This document shows positions 8,098 to 17,199 of a DNA stretch of 64,000 nucleotides, one piece after another. The first letter of the stretch is position 1; each line of letters opens with the position of its first letter. The notes beneath the pieces were generated by a model that saw nothing but the letters and a program-made list of their open reading frames with translations, had not been told where the DNA came from and made no database searches. The stretch covers positions 2,241,501 through 2,305,500 of the forward strand of contig NZ_CP123384.1 in NCBI RefSeq assembly GCF_040409955.1, given 5' to 3'. The translations under genes were made by a program, and so were the position numbers. Source of the DNA: Salipiger sp. H15. Lineage in GTDB: Bacteria > Pseudomonadota > Alphaproteobacteria > Rhodobacterales > Rhodobacteraceae.

Positions 8098-9912
8098 TCA
8101 GTCTTCCATCGCCTCGAGCTCGTCGATGAAGCCCTCGATCATCGACAGGCCCTTGTCCCAGAACTTCGGGTCGGTGGCGTCGAGGCCGAAGGGCTCGAGC
8201 AGCGCCTTGTGGTGCTTCGAGCCGCCCGCCTTCAGCATGTCGAAATACTTGTCCTGGAAGCCCTCGGGGTTGGCCTCGTACTCGGCGTAGAGCGCGTTCA
8301 CCAGCCCGTCGCCGAAGGCATAGGCGTAGACGTAGAAGGGCGAGTGCACGAAATGCGGGATATAGGCCCAGAAGGTCTCGTAGCCCGGCATGAAGTCGAA
8401 GGCCTCGCCGAGGCTCTGCGCCTGCACCGACATCCAGAGCACGTTGATGTCCTCGGGGGTCAGCTCGCCGGCGCGCCGCGCCTCGTGCAGCTTGCACTCG
8501 AAGTCGTAGAAGGCGATCTGCCGCACCACGGTGTTGATCATGTCCTCGACCTTGCCGGCGAGCATGACCTTGCGCTCCTTCTGGTCCTTGGCCTTGGCCA
8601 GCATGGTGCGGAAGGTCAGCATCTCGCCAAACACCGAGGCGGTCTCGGCCAGCGTCAGCGGCGTCGAGGCCAGCATCTCGCCCTGGCCCGCCGCCAGCAC
8701 CTGGTGCACGCCGTGGCCGAGCTCATGCGCCAGCGTCATCACGTCGCGCGGCTTGCCGAGGTAGTTCAGCAGCACGTAGGGATGCGCGTCGGTCACCGTG
8801 GGATGGGCAAAGGCGCCGGGCGCCTTGCCGGGCTTGGCGGCGGCGTCGATCCAGCCCTTCGTGAAGAAGGGCTCGGCGATCTCGGCCATGCGCGGATCGA
8901 AGCTGCCATAGGCCTCCATGACCACGGTCTCGGCCTCGTCCCAGCCGACGATGCGGTCGCTCTCCATCGGCAGCGGCGCGTTGCGGTCCCAGACCTGCAT
9001 GCGGTCGAGCCCGAGCCACTTGCGCTTCAGCTCGTAATAGCGGTGCGACAGGCGCGGGTAGGCGGCGACCACGGCGTTGCGCAGCGCCTCGACCACCTCG
9101 GGCTCGACGTCGTTGGCAAGGTGCCGCGCGTGCTGCGCCGAGGGCATCTTGCGCCAGCGGTCCATCACTTCCTTCTCCTTGGCCTGGGTGTTGTGCACCC
9201 GGGCAAAGGTCTTGATGTTCTCGCCGAAGACCCGCGCCAGCTCGTGCGCCGCCGCCTCGCGCTTCGACCGGTCCTGCTCGGTCAGCAGGTTGAGCGTGCT
9301 CTCGATGCTCATCTCCTCGCCGTCCACCTCGAAGGTGAGTCCGGCGATGGTCTCGTCGAAGAGCCGCTCCCAGGCGTCGCCGACGACGCCCATGTCGTGC
9401 AGGAAATGCTCCATCTCGTCCGACAGCTGGTGCGGCTTCATCGCGCGGATGCGGTCGAAGGCGGGCTTGTAGCGGCCGAGCTCGGCATCGGCGGCGAAGA
9501 GCCCGTCGAGCAGGTCATCGTCGAGCCGGTTCAGCTCGAGCGTGAAGAACACCAGCGGGGTGGTGTAGTTGGTGATCTTCTCCTGGCAGTCCGACAGGAA
9601 CTTTGCGCGCTCGGCGTCGATGGTCAGCTGGTAGTAGCGCAGCCCCGCAAAGGACATGATGCGCCCGCCCACCGCCTCGATCTTCTCGTGGCGGCGGATC
9701 ATCTCGAGGAAGCCGGCGGCGTCGAGCGTGCCGAGTTTGCCCTCGTAATCGGTCGCGAAGCGCGCGCAGGCGTCCTCGAGCCAGTCGAGGTCCCGCTTGA
9801 CCTCGGGCGCGTCGGGCGCGGGATAGAGATCACTCAGATCCCATTCCGGCAGATCGCCCAGGTTCTTGCCCCCGGCGGCGGCATGCGCATCAAAAACGGG
9901 CCGAACGGTCAT
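8098..9912 (-). CDS. pepF: Oligoendopeptidase F (M3 metallopeptidase), 604 aa
   Basis: Cytoplasmic zinc peptidase that cleaves short peptides. The M3 signature TLAHELGHGVHQ, near residue 394, provides the HExxH zinc ligands, and the third ligand Glu lies in LTLAETASVFGE downstream. The N-terminal half is the helical PepF/M3B-type domain, and the whole length (604) is normal for the family. The C-terminal YIPHFVHSPFYVYAYAFG and FWDKG segments are also typical of PepF. It starts at the ATG at 9912, which follows a GGAGAGACG ribosome site. A repeat-type hairpin element lies between it and the decarboxylase gene upstream. Confidence 0.92.
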   Translation of the reverse strand: MTVRPVFDAHAAAGGKNLGDLPEWDLSDLYPAPDAPEVKRDLDWLEDACARFATDYEGKLGTLDAAGFLEMIRRHEKIEAVGGRIMSFAGLRYYQLTIDAERAKFLSDCQEKITNYTTPLVFFTLELNRLDDDLLDGLFAADAELGRYKPAFDRIRAMKPHQLSDEMEHFLHDMGVVGDAWERLFDETIAGLTFEVDGEEMSIESTLNLLTEQDRSKREAAAHELARVFGENIKTFARVHNTQAKEKEVMDRWRKMPSAQHARHLANDVEPEVVEALRNAVVAAYPRLSHRYYELKRKWLGLDRMQVWDRNAPLPMESDRIVGWDEAETVVMEAYGSFDPRMAEIAEPFFTKGWIDAAAKPGKAPGAFAHPTVTDAHPYVLLNYLGKPRDVMTLAHELGHGVHQVLAAGQGEMLASTPLTLAETASVFGEMLTFRTMLAKAKDQKERKVMLAGKVEDMINTVVRQIAFYDFECKLHEARRAGELTPEDINVLWMSVQAQSLGEAFDFMPGYETFWAYIPHFVHSPFYVYAYAFGDGLVNALYAEYEANPEGFQDKYFDMLKAGGSKHHKALLEPFGLDATDPKFWDKGLSMIEGFIDELEAMED

Positions 9913-9997
9913 CGCGTCTCTCCTTGTTCTCGTTGTTGCAGGACAGGTAAGGGCCTGCCCCCCGCAGGTTCAAGGGCAAAGCGCGGCGCCGCCCCCG

Positions 9998-10064
9998 TTC
10001 CTTCCATATGTCCCAAATATCCCGGGGTGAGGCGCGCAGCGCCGAGGGGCAGAGCCCCTCCCTT
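9998..10064 (+). repeat. Intergenic repeat element, copy 1 (CCATATGT..AAATATCCCGGGG plus hairpin)
   Basis: The core CCATATGTCCCAAATATCCCGGGG is followed after about 20 bases by the hairpin GAGGGGC-aga-GCCCCTC. The same core and hairpin order recurs twice, in inverted pair, at 42484-42625. It lies between the stop of the decarboxylase gene and the start of pepF. It is probably a REP-like or transcript-end element. Confidence 0.6.
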
Positions 10065-10091
10065 GCTGCGCGCCGCCGGGACGCCGGTGTC

Positions 10092-12386
10092 TCACTCGGC
10101 CACGCAGTCGGCGAAATACTCCACCGTGCCGTCCGGCATCTCCTCCTGCACGAGCCCGTGGATGTCGGTCTCGAAGCCGGGGCAGGCCCGCGCGAACTCG
10201 CGGTTGAAGCGCAGGTAGTCGACGATGCGCTTGTTGAACACCTCGCCCGGGATGAGCAGCGGGATGCCCGGCGGGTAGGGGGTCACGAGCGAGGTGGTGA
10301 TCCGCCCCTCGAGGTTGTCGATCGGCACGCGCTGCGTGGTGCGGCGCGCGATGTGCGAGAAGGCCTCGCCGGGGTTCATCGCCGGGGTGAGGTCCGAGAG
10401 GTAAATCTCGGTGGTCAGCCGCGCCACGTCGTACTTGGCGTATTGCGTGTGCACGTGCTGGCAGAGGTCCTTGAGCCCCATGCGCTCGTAGCGGCGGTGC
10501 TTGGCGCAGAACTCGGGCATCGAGCGCCACATCGGCTGGTTCTTCGCGTAGTCGTCCTTGAACTGCTGCAGCGCGGTCAGGAGCGTGTTCCAGCGGCCCT
10601 TGGTGATGCCGATGGTGAACATGATGAAGAAGCTGTAGAGCCCGGTCTTCTCCACCACCACGCCGTGCTCGGCGAGGTACTTGGTGACGATCGAGGCGGG
10701 GATGCCCCACTCCTCGAAGCGGCCGTCGAGGTTGAGGCCGGGGGTGATGATCGTCGCCTTGATCGGGTCGAGCATGTTGAAGCCCGGCGCCATGTCGCCG
10801 AAGCCGTGCCAGCTGTCGGTGCCGCTGGTCTCGACGCCCTCGGCATCGGTCTTCTTCAGCACCCAGTCGCGGGTCCGGCCCATACCGTCGCTGTTGTGGT
10901 CGAAGTCCTCGGGGCCCCAGACCTGGAACCACCAGTCATCCGCGCCGTATTCCTCGTCGACCTTGCGCATGGCGCGGCGGAAGTCGAGCGCCTCGACGAT
11001 GCTCTCCTCGACCAGCGCGGTGCCGCCCGGCGGCTCCATCATCGCCGCGGCCACGTCGCAGGAGGCGATGATGCTGTACTGCGGGCTCGTCGAGGTGTGC
11101 ATCAGGTACGCCTCGTTGAACAGGTGCCGGTCGAGCTTGGTCTCCTCGCTGTCCTGCACCAGCACGTGGCTCGCCTGCGAAATGCCGGCCAGCAGCTTGT
11201 GCACCGACTGGGTCGCGTAGGTCAGCGACTTGCGGGTACGGCCGCGCTTGCGGCCCATGGCGTGGTAGGAGCCGTAGAACGGGTGGAAGGCCGCGTGCGG
11301 CAGCCAGGCCTCGTCGAAGTGCAGGTTCTCGACGTAGCCGTCGAGCAGGCCCTTGATCTCCTCGGTGTTGTAGAGGACCCCGTCATAGGTCGACTGGGTC
11401 AGCGTCAGGATGCGCGGCTTCACCGTGTCGGCATCGACGTGCTGCAACAGCGGGTTGGCGCGGATCTTGGCCTTGATGCTCTCGATCTCGAACTCGCTGC
11501 GCTGGATCGGGCCGATGATGCCCCAGTTGTTGCGCGTGGGCTTCAGGAACACCGGGATCGCCCCGGTCATGATGATCGAGTGCAGGATCGACTTGTGGCA
11601 GTTGCGGTCCACCAGCACCACGTCACCCGGCGCCACGCTGTGGTGCCAGACCATCTTGTTCGAGGTCGAGGTGCCATTGGTCACGAAGAAGCAGTGATCG
11701 GCGTTGAAGATGCGCGCGGCGTTGCGCTCGGACTCGCCGATGGCGCCGTTGTGGTCCAGGAGCTGGCCGAGTTCCTCGACCGCGTTGCAGACGTCGGCGC
11801 GCAGCATGTTCTCGCCGTAGAACTGGTGGTACATCTGGCCGATCGGCGACTTGAGGAACGCGACGCCGCCCGAGTGGCCGGGGCAGTGCCACGAGTAGGA
11901 GCCGTCCTCGGCATAGTCGAGCAGCGCCTTGAAGAACGGCGGCTGGATGCCCTCGAGATAGCCCTTGGCCTCGCGGATGATGTGCTTGGCGACGAACTCG
12001 GGCGTATCCTCGAACATGTGGATGAAGCCGTGCAGCTCGCGCAGGATGTCGTTGGGCAGGTGCCGCGAGGTCTTGGTCTCGCCGTAGATGTAGATCGGCA
12101 CGTCCTCGTTCTTCCAGCGCAGCTCCTCGATGAAGTTGCGCAGGTTCAGCACGGCGGGGTCGAGCTCGGGCCCGGGCGAGAATTCCTCGTCATCGATCGA
12201 CAGCACGAAGGCGCTGGCACGGGACTGCTGCTGGGCGAACTGCGACAGGTCGCCGTAGCTGGTCACGCCGAGCACCTCGAACCCCTCGCTCTCTATCGCT
12301 TCGGCAAGCGCGCGGATGCCGAGGCCCGAGCTGTTCTCGGAGCGGAAATCTTCGTCGATGATCACGATGGGGAAGCGGAACTTCAT
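10092..12386 (-). CDS. Orn/Lys/Arg decarboxylase (fold type III-like, PLP), 764 aa
   Basis: Pyridoxal-phosphate decarboxylase of the large Orn/Lys/Arg (AAT-fold) class, converting a basic amino acid to a polyamine precursor. Order: N-terminal response-regulator-like wing domain (about 1-125), PLP-binding core, C-terminal domain. The PLP lysine is Lys397 in ATQSVHKLLAGISQ; HFDEAWLPHAAFHPFYG supplies the Asp binding the ring nitrogen, and STSPQYSIIAS is another family motif. Length is close to inducible LdcC/AdiA-type enzymes. Arg, Lys or Orn specificity cannot be read reliably. The ATG at 12386 is preferred over an upstream TTG because GGAGACAAG lies directly before it. Confidence 0.88.
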   Translation of the reverse strand: MKFRFPIVIIDEDFRSENSSGLGIRALAEAIESEGFEVLGVTSYGDLSQFAQQQSRASAFVLSIDDEEFSPGPELDPAVLNLRNFIEELRWKNEDVPIYIYGETKTSRHLPNDILRELHGFIHMFEDTPEFVAKHIIREAKGYLEGIQPPFFKALLDYAEDGSYSWHCPGHSGGVAFLKSPIGQMYHQFYGENMLRADVCNAVEELGQLLDHNGAIGESERNAARIFNADHCFFVTNGTSTSNKMVWHHSVAPGDVVLVDRNCHKSILHSIIMTGAIPVFLKPTRNNWGIIGPIQRSEFEIESIKAKIRANPLLQHVDADTVKPRILTLTQSTYDGVLYNTEEIKGLLDGYVENLHFDEAWLPHAAFHPFYGSYHAMGRKRGRTRKSLTYATQSVHKLLAGISQASHVLVQDSEETKLDRHLFNEAYLMHTSTSPQYSIIASCDVAAAMMEPPGGTALVEESIVEALDFRRAMRKVDEEYGADDWWFQVWGPEDFDHNSDGMGRTRDWVLKKTDAEGVETSGTDSWHGFGDMAPGFNMLDPIKATIITPGLNLDGRFEEWGIPASIVTKYLAEHGVVVEKTGLYSFFIMFTIGITKGRWNTLLTALQQFKDDYAKNQPMWRSMPEFCAKHRRYERMGLKDLCQHVHTQYAKYDVARLTTEIYLSDLTPAMNPGEAFSHIARRTTQRVPIDNLEGRITTSLVTPYPPGIPLLIPGEVFNKRIVDYLRFNREFARACPGFETDIHGLVQEEMPDGTVEYFADCVAE

Positions 12387-12590
12387 TCTTGTCTCCAACC
12401 GGGTGTCTTTCGTTGGGTGTCTGTTCGGTCGCCGAGGCCTTTGGCCCCTGTTCCGGGCGGGTCGTCGAGGCTGACAAATCAGCCCTATAATGATCGGATG
12501 TTTCTTTCTTTTGAACCCGGCCCCGTCAAGGGGGCGCGGAACGGCAAGTCGGCGGGAAAACGCGCGACGCGGGCGCGGCGCGAAGGGCTC

Positions 12591-14183
12591 TCAACCATAG
12601 GTGTGCAGCAGCGATTTCAGCCCCTCCAGCGTGTCGATCTCGTCCACCGGCTTGTCACGGCGCCAGCGCGCCATGCGCGGGAAACGCAGCGCGATGCCGG
12701 ACTTGTGGCGCGGGCTTTCCTGTATGCCCTCGAAGGCGATCTCGAAGACCAGCTTGGGCGTCACCTGCCGCACCGGGCCGAAGCGCTGCTGGGTGTTGCG
12801 CCGCACCCAGTGGGTGATCTCGTCGAATTCCGCGTCGGTGAGGCCGGAATAGGCCTTGGCGAAGGGCACCAGCCCGTTGCCGTCGCGCACGGCGAAGGTG
12901 AAGTCGGTGAAGAGGTTGGCGCGCCGCCCATGGCCCTGCTGGGCGTAGATCATCACCGCGTCGACGCTGAGCGGGTCGAGCTTCCACTTCCACCACTCGC
13001 CGCGCCGCCGCCCGCCAAGGTAGGCAGACTCCCGGTGCTTGAGCATCAGCCCCTCGGCGCGTTGGGCGCGGGCATCGGCGCGGCGTTCGGCGAGCGCGGT
13101 CCAGTCGGCCTGCGTCAGCAGCGGCGAGGGGGTCACGGCGGCATCCTCGGGCAGGCCGCCGAGCAGCGCCTCGAGCCGGGCGCGGCGCTCGGACAGGGGC
13201 AGGGCGCGGATGTCCTCGCCCTCGTGTTCCAGCAGGTCATAGGCCAGCATCCGCACCGGCGCCTCGGCCAGCAGTTTCTTCGGCACGGTCTTGCGGCCGA
13301 TGCGCGGCTGCAACTGTGCGAAGGGCAGCGGCGCGCCGTCCCTCCACGCGAGGATCTCGCCGTCGAGCACCGTGCCCGGCGGCAGGAAATCCGGCGTGCG
13401 GGCGAATTCCGGGAACCGGTCGGTGATCAGCTCCTCGCCGCGCGACCAGAGGTGATGCGCGCCGCCGCGCAGGATCAGCTGGCCGCGGATGCCGTCCCAT
13501 TTCCACTCCGCCAGCCAGTCGGCGGGATCGCCCAGCGTCTCCGCCCCGCTCTCGAGCGGCGAGGCGAGGCAGAAGGGGTAGGGGCGGCTCTCGTCCTCGC
13601 GCGCGTCCTCCTCGGCGGTCAGTTGCTCCCAGCTGGTCTCCTCGGGCTGCCATTGCCCCATCAGGCGCAGCGCCATAGCGGGCTCGTCCACGCCGGTCGC
13701 CTCGGCCAGCGCGCGGGTCATCAGCTTGCGGCTGATGCCGATGCGGAAGCCGCCGGTGATCAGCTTGTTGAACAGGAACCGCTCGGCCGGGTCGAGCTGG
13801 TCCCAGGCATCCAGCACCGCCGCCTTGCGCGCCTCGGGCTCCAGCTCTGCCAGCCCCTTCACCACGTCTATCCACTCGGCAAGGTCGCGGTCCTGCGCCG
13901 CGCCGGGCGGGGGCAGGATCAGCGCGATGGTCTCGGCGAGATCGCCGACGATGGGATAGCTTTCCTCGAAGAGCCAGAGCGGGATGCCGGCCCGCTCGGC
14001 CGCCCATTCGCGCAGCAGCGTGGTGGTCACCGTGCGCTTCGGACGGCGGCCCGAGAAGAGCGCCACGGCCCAGAGCCGGTCAGCCTCGGGTGCCTCTCGG
14101 AAGAACGCGGCCAGAGCGGCGGTTTTCTCTGAAGTTCTCGTGGTTTGGTCGAGGTTGGTGAAGAGGCGCGCGAAGTCCTTCAT
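12591..14183 (-). CDS. ATP-dependent DNA ligase, ligase-associated type, 530 aa
   Basis: Seals DNA nicks using ATP. The adenylated lysine is Lys228 in EWKWDGIRGQ (motif I). VLDGEILAW (motif III), AEGLMLKHRESAY (motif IV) and WWKWKLD (motif V) follow in order. The N-terminal 200 residues are the DNA-binding domain and the C-terminus an OB-fold. It is the partner of the exonuclease gene just upstream, whose stop overlaps this start in an ATGA, so the two are translationally coupled. Such pairs belong to the 'ligase-associated' DNA repair set, which often also has an Lhr-type helicase and a phosphoesterase; neither is adjacent here. Confidence 0.93.
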   Translation of the reverse strand: MKDFARLFTNLDQTTRTSEKTAALAAFFREAPEADRLWAVALFSGRRPKRTVTTTLLREWAAERAGIPLWLFEESYPIVGDLAETIALILPPPGAAQDRDLAEWIDVVKGLAELEPEARKAAVLDAWDQLDPAERFLFNKLITGGFRIGISRKLMTRALAEATGVDEPAMALRLMGQWQPEETSWEQLTAEEDAREDESRPYPFCLASPLESGAETLGDPADWLAEWKWDGIRGQLILRGGAHHLWSRGEELITDRFPEFARTPDFLPPGTVLDGEILAWRDGAPLPFAQLQPRIGRKTVPKKLLAEAPVRMLAYDLLEHEGEDIRALPLSERRARLEALLGGLPEDAAVTPSPLLTQADWTALAERRADARAQRAEGLMLKHRESAYLGGRRRGEWWKWKLDPLSVDAVMIYAQQGHGRRANLFTDFTFAVRDGNGLVPFAKAYSGLTDAEFDEITHWVRRNTQQRFGPVRQVTPKLVFEIAFEGIQESPRHKSGIALRFPRMARWRRDKPVDEIDTLEGLKSLLHTYG

Positions 14184-15196
14184 GCGGCGTCTCCACTTTG
14201 CGTGGCCGCGTCCTCGTCGCCGCCGAACTCGGTGGGCACCGGGGTGGCGTCGTAGCCCTCGCTGCGCAGGTACTGCGCGAAGATGTCGACGTAACCATGC
14301 GTGGGATATATCTTTTCTGCGCCGGTTTCCTTGATGGCGCGCAGCAGCGCGGGCCAGTCGGCGTGGTCCGAGATGACGAAGCCGCGCTGCACCCCGCGCC
14401 GCCGCCGCACGCCGCGCAGACGCATCCAGCCCGAGGCGAACCCGGTCTCGGCGGGCCCGAATTTCCGCGCCCATGAGGAACCGAAGGCCGAGGGCGGCGC
14501 GACCACCATCGGCGCGGGATGCGCCTTGCGGTCGAAGTCCGGGGTCACCGGCACGGTCGCGCAGGAGAAGGCTCCCGCCGCGCGCAGCACCGCGTTGCTG
14601 CCCTCGACCGCGCCATGGGTGAGGATCGGGCCGATCTCCGGGTCGAGCATCGAGATGAGCCGCTGCGCCTTGCCGAGGCTGTAGGCCCCCAGCAGCGAGG
14701 CGCGCCCGGCGTCGCGGTTGGCGCGCCACCAGGCGTTGATCTCGCCCGCCACCTCGGCCTGAGGCTGCCAGCGGAACACCGGCAGGCCGAAGGTGCACTC
14801 GGTGATGAAGGCGTGGCAGCGCACCGGCTCGAAGGGCTCGCTCAGCCCGTCTGCTTCGAGCTTGTAGTCGCCCGAGACCACCCAGACCTCGCCGCCGACC
14901 TCCACCCGCACCTGCGCCGAGCCCGGCACGTGCCCGGCGGGGTGGAAGCTGACCGTGGCGCCGCCGATCCGCAGCCTTTCGCCAAAGCCCAGCTCCTGCA
15001 CCTCGACCCCCAGCCGGTGGCGGATCATCGCGGCGGTGAGGGGCGTGGCGAGGTAGGCGCCGTGGCCGGGGCGGGCGTGGTCGGAATGCGCATGGGTGAT
15101 CAGCGCCCGCGGCACGGGGCGCCACGGGTCGATGTAGACATCCGCCGCGGGGCAGTGGATGCCGCGCTCGGTGAAGCTGAGGACCGGATCCGCCAT
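14180..15196 (-). CDS. Ligase-associated DNA exonuclease (metallo-beta-lactamase fold), 338 aa
   Basis: Nuclease of the metallo-beta-lactamase/beta-CASP family related to SNM1/Artemis and CPSF, paired with the ATP-dependent ligase. The HxHxDH metal motif is THAHSDHARPGH near residues 35-47. Further metal residues lie in HPAGHVPGS and VSGDYKLEADG; a C-terminal SDHADW and PTHGY complete the site. It starts at the ATG at 15196. Its stop overlaps the ligase start by 4 bases (ATGA). The alpha/beta hydrolase lies 38 bases upstream on the same strand, so a four-gene transcript is likely. Probable role is processing DNA ends before ligation. Confidence 0.91.
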   Translation of the reverse strand: MADPVLSFTERGIHCPAADVYIDPWRPVPRALITHAHSDHARPGHGAYLATPLTAAMIRHRLGVEVQELGFGERLRIGGATVSFHPAGHVPGSAQVRVEVGGEVWVVSGDYKLEADGLSEPFEPVRCHAFITECTFGLPVFRWQPQAEVAGEINAWWRANRDAGRASLLGAYSLGKAQRLISMLDPEIGPILTHGAVEGSNAVLRAAGAFSCATVPVTPDFDRKAHPAPMVVAPPSAFGSSWARKFGPAETGFASGWMRLRGVRRRRGVQRGFVISDHADWPALLRAIKETGAEKIYPTHGYVDIFAQYLRSEGYDATPVPTEFGGDEDAATQSGDAA

Positions 15197-15234
15197 GGGG
15201 CGGAAGGATAGGGCGCGCGGCGGGCGCGGCCAGT

Positions 15235-16203
15235 TCAGGCGCGCGCCTGCGCCTCCGCCGCCTCGGCCCCGGAACGGAAATGCGCGACGAGCTGCGAGAC
15301 GATGCGGCCGCGCGTCACCATGTCCTCCATCAGCACCTCGTGCTCGCCGCCCTGGATCATCTCGAGCCTGCCGCCGGGCCAGCTGGCCATGCGCGCGCGG
15401 ATGCGGGTGGGGTCGATCACCCGCTCGTTGCTGCCGAGGTACGTGAGGCAGGGCACGTCGGGCGCGCGCAGGCGCGAGAGCGACAGGCATTCGGCCAGCG
15501 CCTCGTGCAGCCAGCGCAGCGAGGGGCCGCCAAGCTGCAGCTCGGGCACCTCGGTCACCTGCCGCAGCATGTAGTCCCAGCTGGCGCGGTCGGTGGTCAG
15601 CACGTTGCCCTCGAAGGCGGTGCGGGCGAGGTAGCTGCCGGGGCCGGTCGAGGGGGCGTAGAAATGCCCCATGCCCATGCGCGCGCCGGACCAGCTCAGC
15701 GCCCAGGCGGCGGGGCGCACCGGGCCGAAGAAGCGGATGCCCCACATCGGCGCGGTGAAGCCGGCGGCGGCCACCGGCAGGCCGCGGGTCAGCGCGCGCA
15801 GCCCGATCGCGCCGCCCATGGAATGGGCAAGAAGGTGCAGCGGGCGCGGCAGGTCCAGCATGTCCACCGCGTCGAGCAGCGCCGCCACGTCCTGCTGGTA
15901 GTCGGCGAAAAGGTGCACGTGACCGGTGCGCGCATCCTCGAGCATCCGGTCGGCAAGCCCCTGTCCGCGCCAGTCGATGGTCAGCACGTGAAAGCCGCGC
16001 GCCGCGAAGTCGCGGGCGACATGGCCGTATTTCTCGACGTATTCGGTCCGGCCGGGGAAGAGCAGCACCGTGCCCTCCGCCTCGTCGGGGCCGGGGTAAT
16101 GGGCGATGCGCAGCCGCAGCCCGTCCGCCGCGCGGATCCAGAAGGCGCGGGCCCCCTCGGGGCCACCCGCCAGCTCGGCATGGAAGGGGGCGGCGTCCAG
16201 CAT
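15235..16203 (-). CDS. Alpha/beta hydrolase, lysophospholipase-like, 322 aa
   Basis: Serine hydrolase of the alpha/beta fold resembling monoacylglycerol lipase/PldB-type lysophospholipases. The nucleophile elbow is AHSMGG, the oxyanion region TVLLFPGRTEYVEKYGHVARDFAARGF and DWRGQG match the family, and the catalytic His is in GGEHEVLMED near the C-terminus. There is no signal peptide, so it acts inside the cell, probably on acyl esters; the natural substrate is unknown. Its ATG shares one base with the stop of the SCP2 gene (TGATG), implying coupling with that lipid-binding protein. The exonuclease and ligase genes follow downstream. Confidence 0.88.
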   Translation of the reverse strand: MLDAAPFHAELAGGPEGARAFWIRAADGLRLRIAHYPGPDEAEGTVLLFPGRTEYVEKYGHVARDFAARGFHVLTIDWRGQGLADRMLEDARTGHVHLFADYQQDVAALLDAVDMLDLPRPLHLLAHSMGGAIGLRALTRGLPVAAAGFTAPMWGIRFFGPVRPAAWALSWSGARMGMGHFYAPSTGPGSYLARTAFEGNVLTTDRASWDYMLRQVTEVPELQLGGPSLRWLHEALAECLSLSRLRAPDVPCLTYLGSNERVIDPTRIRARMASWPGGRLEMIQGGEHEVLMEDMVTRGRIVSQLVAHFRSGAEAAEAQARA

Positions 16204-16493
16204 CAGGCCAGCGTTCCCGCCAGCCGCATCGCCGCGCCCATGTCGCCGTCCACCTTGAGCTTGCCGGTCATGAAGGCGGTGGTGGGGTTCTTCTCGCCCT
16301 CGATGATGGCGCGGAAGGTCTCGGTATCGGCGGTCAGCGTGACGTCGGCCGGATCGTCGCCGACCCGGGCGCCGCTCTCGTCGACGATCAGGCTGCCCTT
16401 GCCCTCGATGACGAACTTGGCCACCCCGGCGAATCCCCTGCCGTCCAGCTTCTTGTTCAGCGCGGCGACCGCCGCCTTGACCGTTTCGCTCAT
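16203..16493 (-). CDS. SCP2 sterol-binding domain protein, 96 aa
   Basis: A single SCP2-type lipid-binding fold, cytoplasmic, with no other domain. Family patterns are visible at GVAKFVIEGKGSLIVDESG, DVTLTADTETFRAII and the final KLKVDGDMGAAMRLAGTL. Members bind fatty acids, acyl-CoA or sterol-like lipids. The ATG at 16493 is preceded by GAGGAG 10 bases upstream, which favours it over an upstream start. The gene is directly coupled to the alpha/beta hydrolase (TGATG), suggesting the two act on the same lipid, which is inferred. Confidence 0.87.
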   Translation of the reverse strand: MSETVKAAVAALNKKLDGRGFAGVAKFVIEGKGSLIVDESGARVGDDPADVTLTADTETFRAIIEGEKNPTTAFMTGKLKVDGDMGAAMRLAGTLA

Positions 16494-16558
16494 GTGCCCG
16501 GCACTCCTCACGAATTCCTGTGCTGGCAAAGCGCCAGCTGTGGGTTACACTTCCCTCT

Positions 16559-17122
16559 ATGAGCAACCTCTTGCGCGAATTCAAATCTAGAACGGCAGCG
16601 GCGCTGGCCCTAGTCACGTTTTCCCTACCCGTCGCGGCGCACGCGGACCGGGCCGAGGAACTGCTGGCCGAGCTCGCAGGGGCCACCAGCCCCGAGATCG
16701 CCGACCGGGCGGAGCGGGATCTCTTCAACGAATGGTCGAAATCCGGCTCCCCGGCGATGGACCTGCTGCTCAAACGCGGCCGCGACGCGCTCGAGGTGAG
16801 CGATTTCCAGACCGCCATCGAGCACCTGACCGCGCTCACCGACCACGCGCCCGACTTCGCCGAGGGCTGGAGCGCGCTGGCGCTGGCCTATTACGCCGCC
16901 GACGCGCTCGGCCCGGCGATGGATGCGCTCGAACACACGCTGGCGCTCAACCCGAACCATTTCGGCGCGCTGCAGGGCGTGGGCGCGATCCACGAGGAGC
17001 TGGGCGATCTTGATCTTGCCTACCGCGCCTATTCGCGGGTAGTTGAGCTTCGGCCCTTTGACAGCGATGTCACCGAGGCGATCGAACGGCTCGAGACGCG
17101 GGTGAACGGCGTTTCGCTCTGA
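16559..17122 (+). CDS. Exported tetratricopeptide-repeat protein, 187 aa
   Basis: Signal peptide at residues 1-28 (positively charged SNLLREFKSR, then AALALVTFSLPVAAHA), so it is periplasmic or membrane-attached. From about residue 75 there are two to three TPR units (SDFQTAIEHLTALTDHAPDFAEGWSALALAYYAAD; ALGPAMDALEHTLALNPNHFGALQGVGAIHEELGD; LDLAYRAYSRVVELRPFD). TPRs mediate protein contacts; no enzyme motif is present. The ATG is preceded by weak ribosome-binding sequence. It is divergent from the SCP2 gene and lies 77 bases before the helicase gene on the same strand. Confidence 0.83.
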   Translation: MSNLLREFKSRTAAALALVTFSLPVAAHADRAEELLAELAGATSPEIADRAERDLFNEWSKSGSPAMDLLLKRGRDALEVSDFQTAIEHLTALTDHAPDFAEGWSALALAYYAADALGPAMDALEHTLALNPNHFGALQGVGAIHEELGDLDLAYRAYSRVVELRPFDSDVTEAIERLETRVNGVSL

Positions 17123-17199
17123 GGCACCGGCGCAAGGCCCGGGCGGGCTGACCCCGCCCCGGGACCAAGACCGGAAGTGGAAAGACAAGGCCCCCTCCC

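Noticed and set aside
10008..14132. A 4.1-kb open frame antisense to the decarboxylase and ligase genes
   Set aside because: Composition is His/Val/Gly/Arg-rich shadow sequence; the two genes on the other strand have full family motifs.
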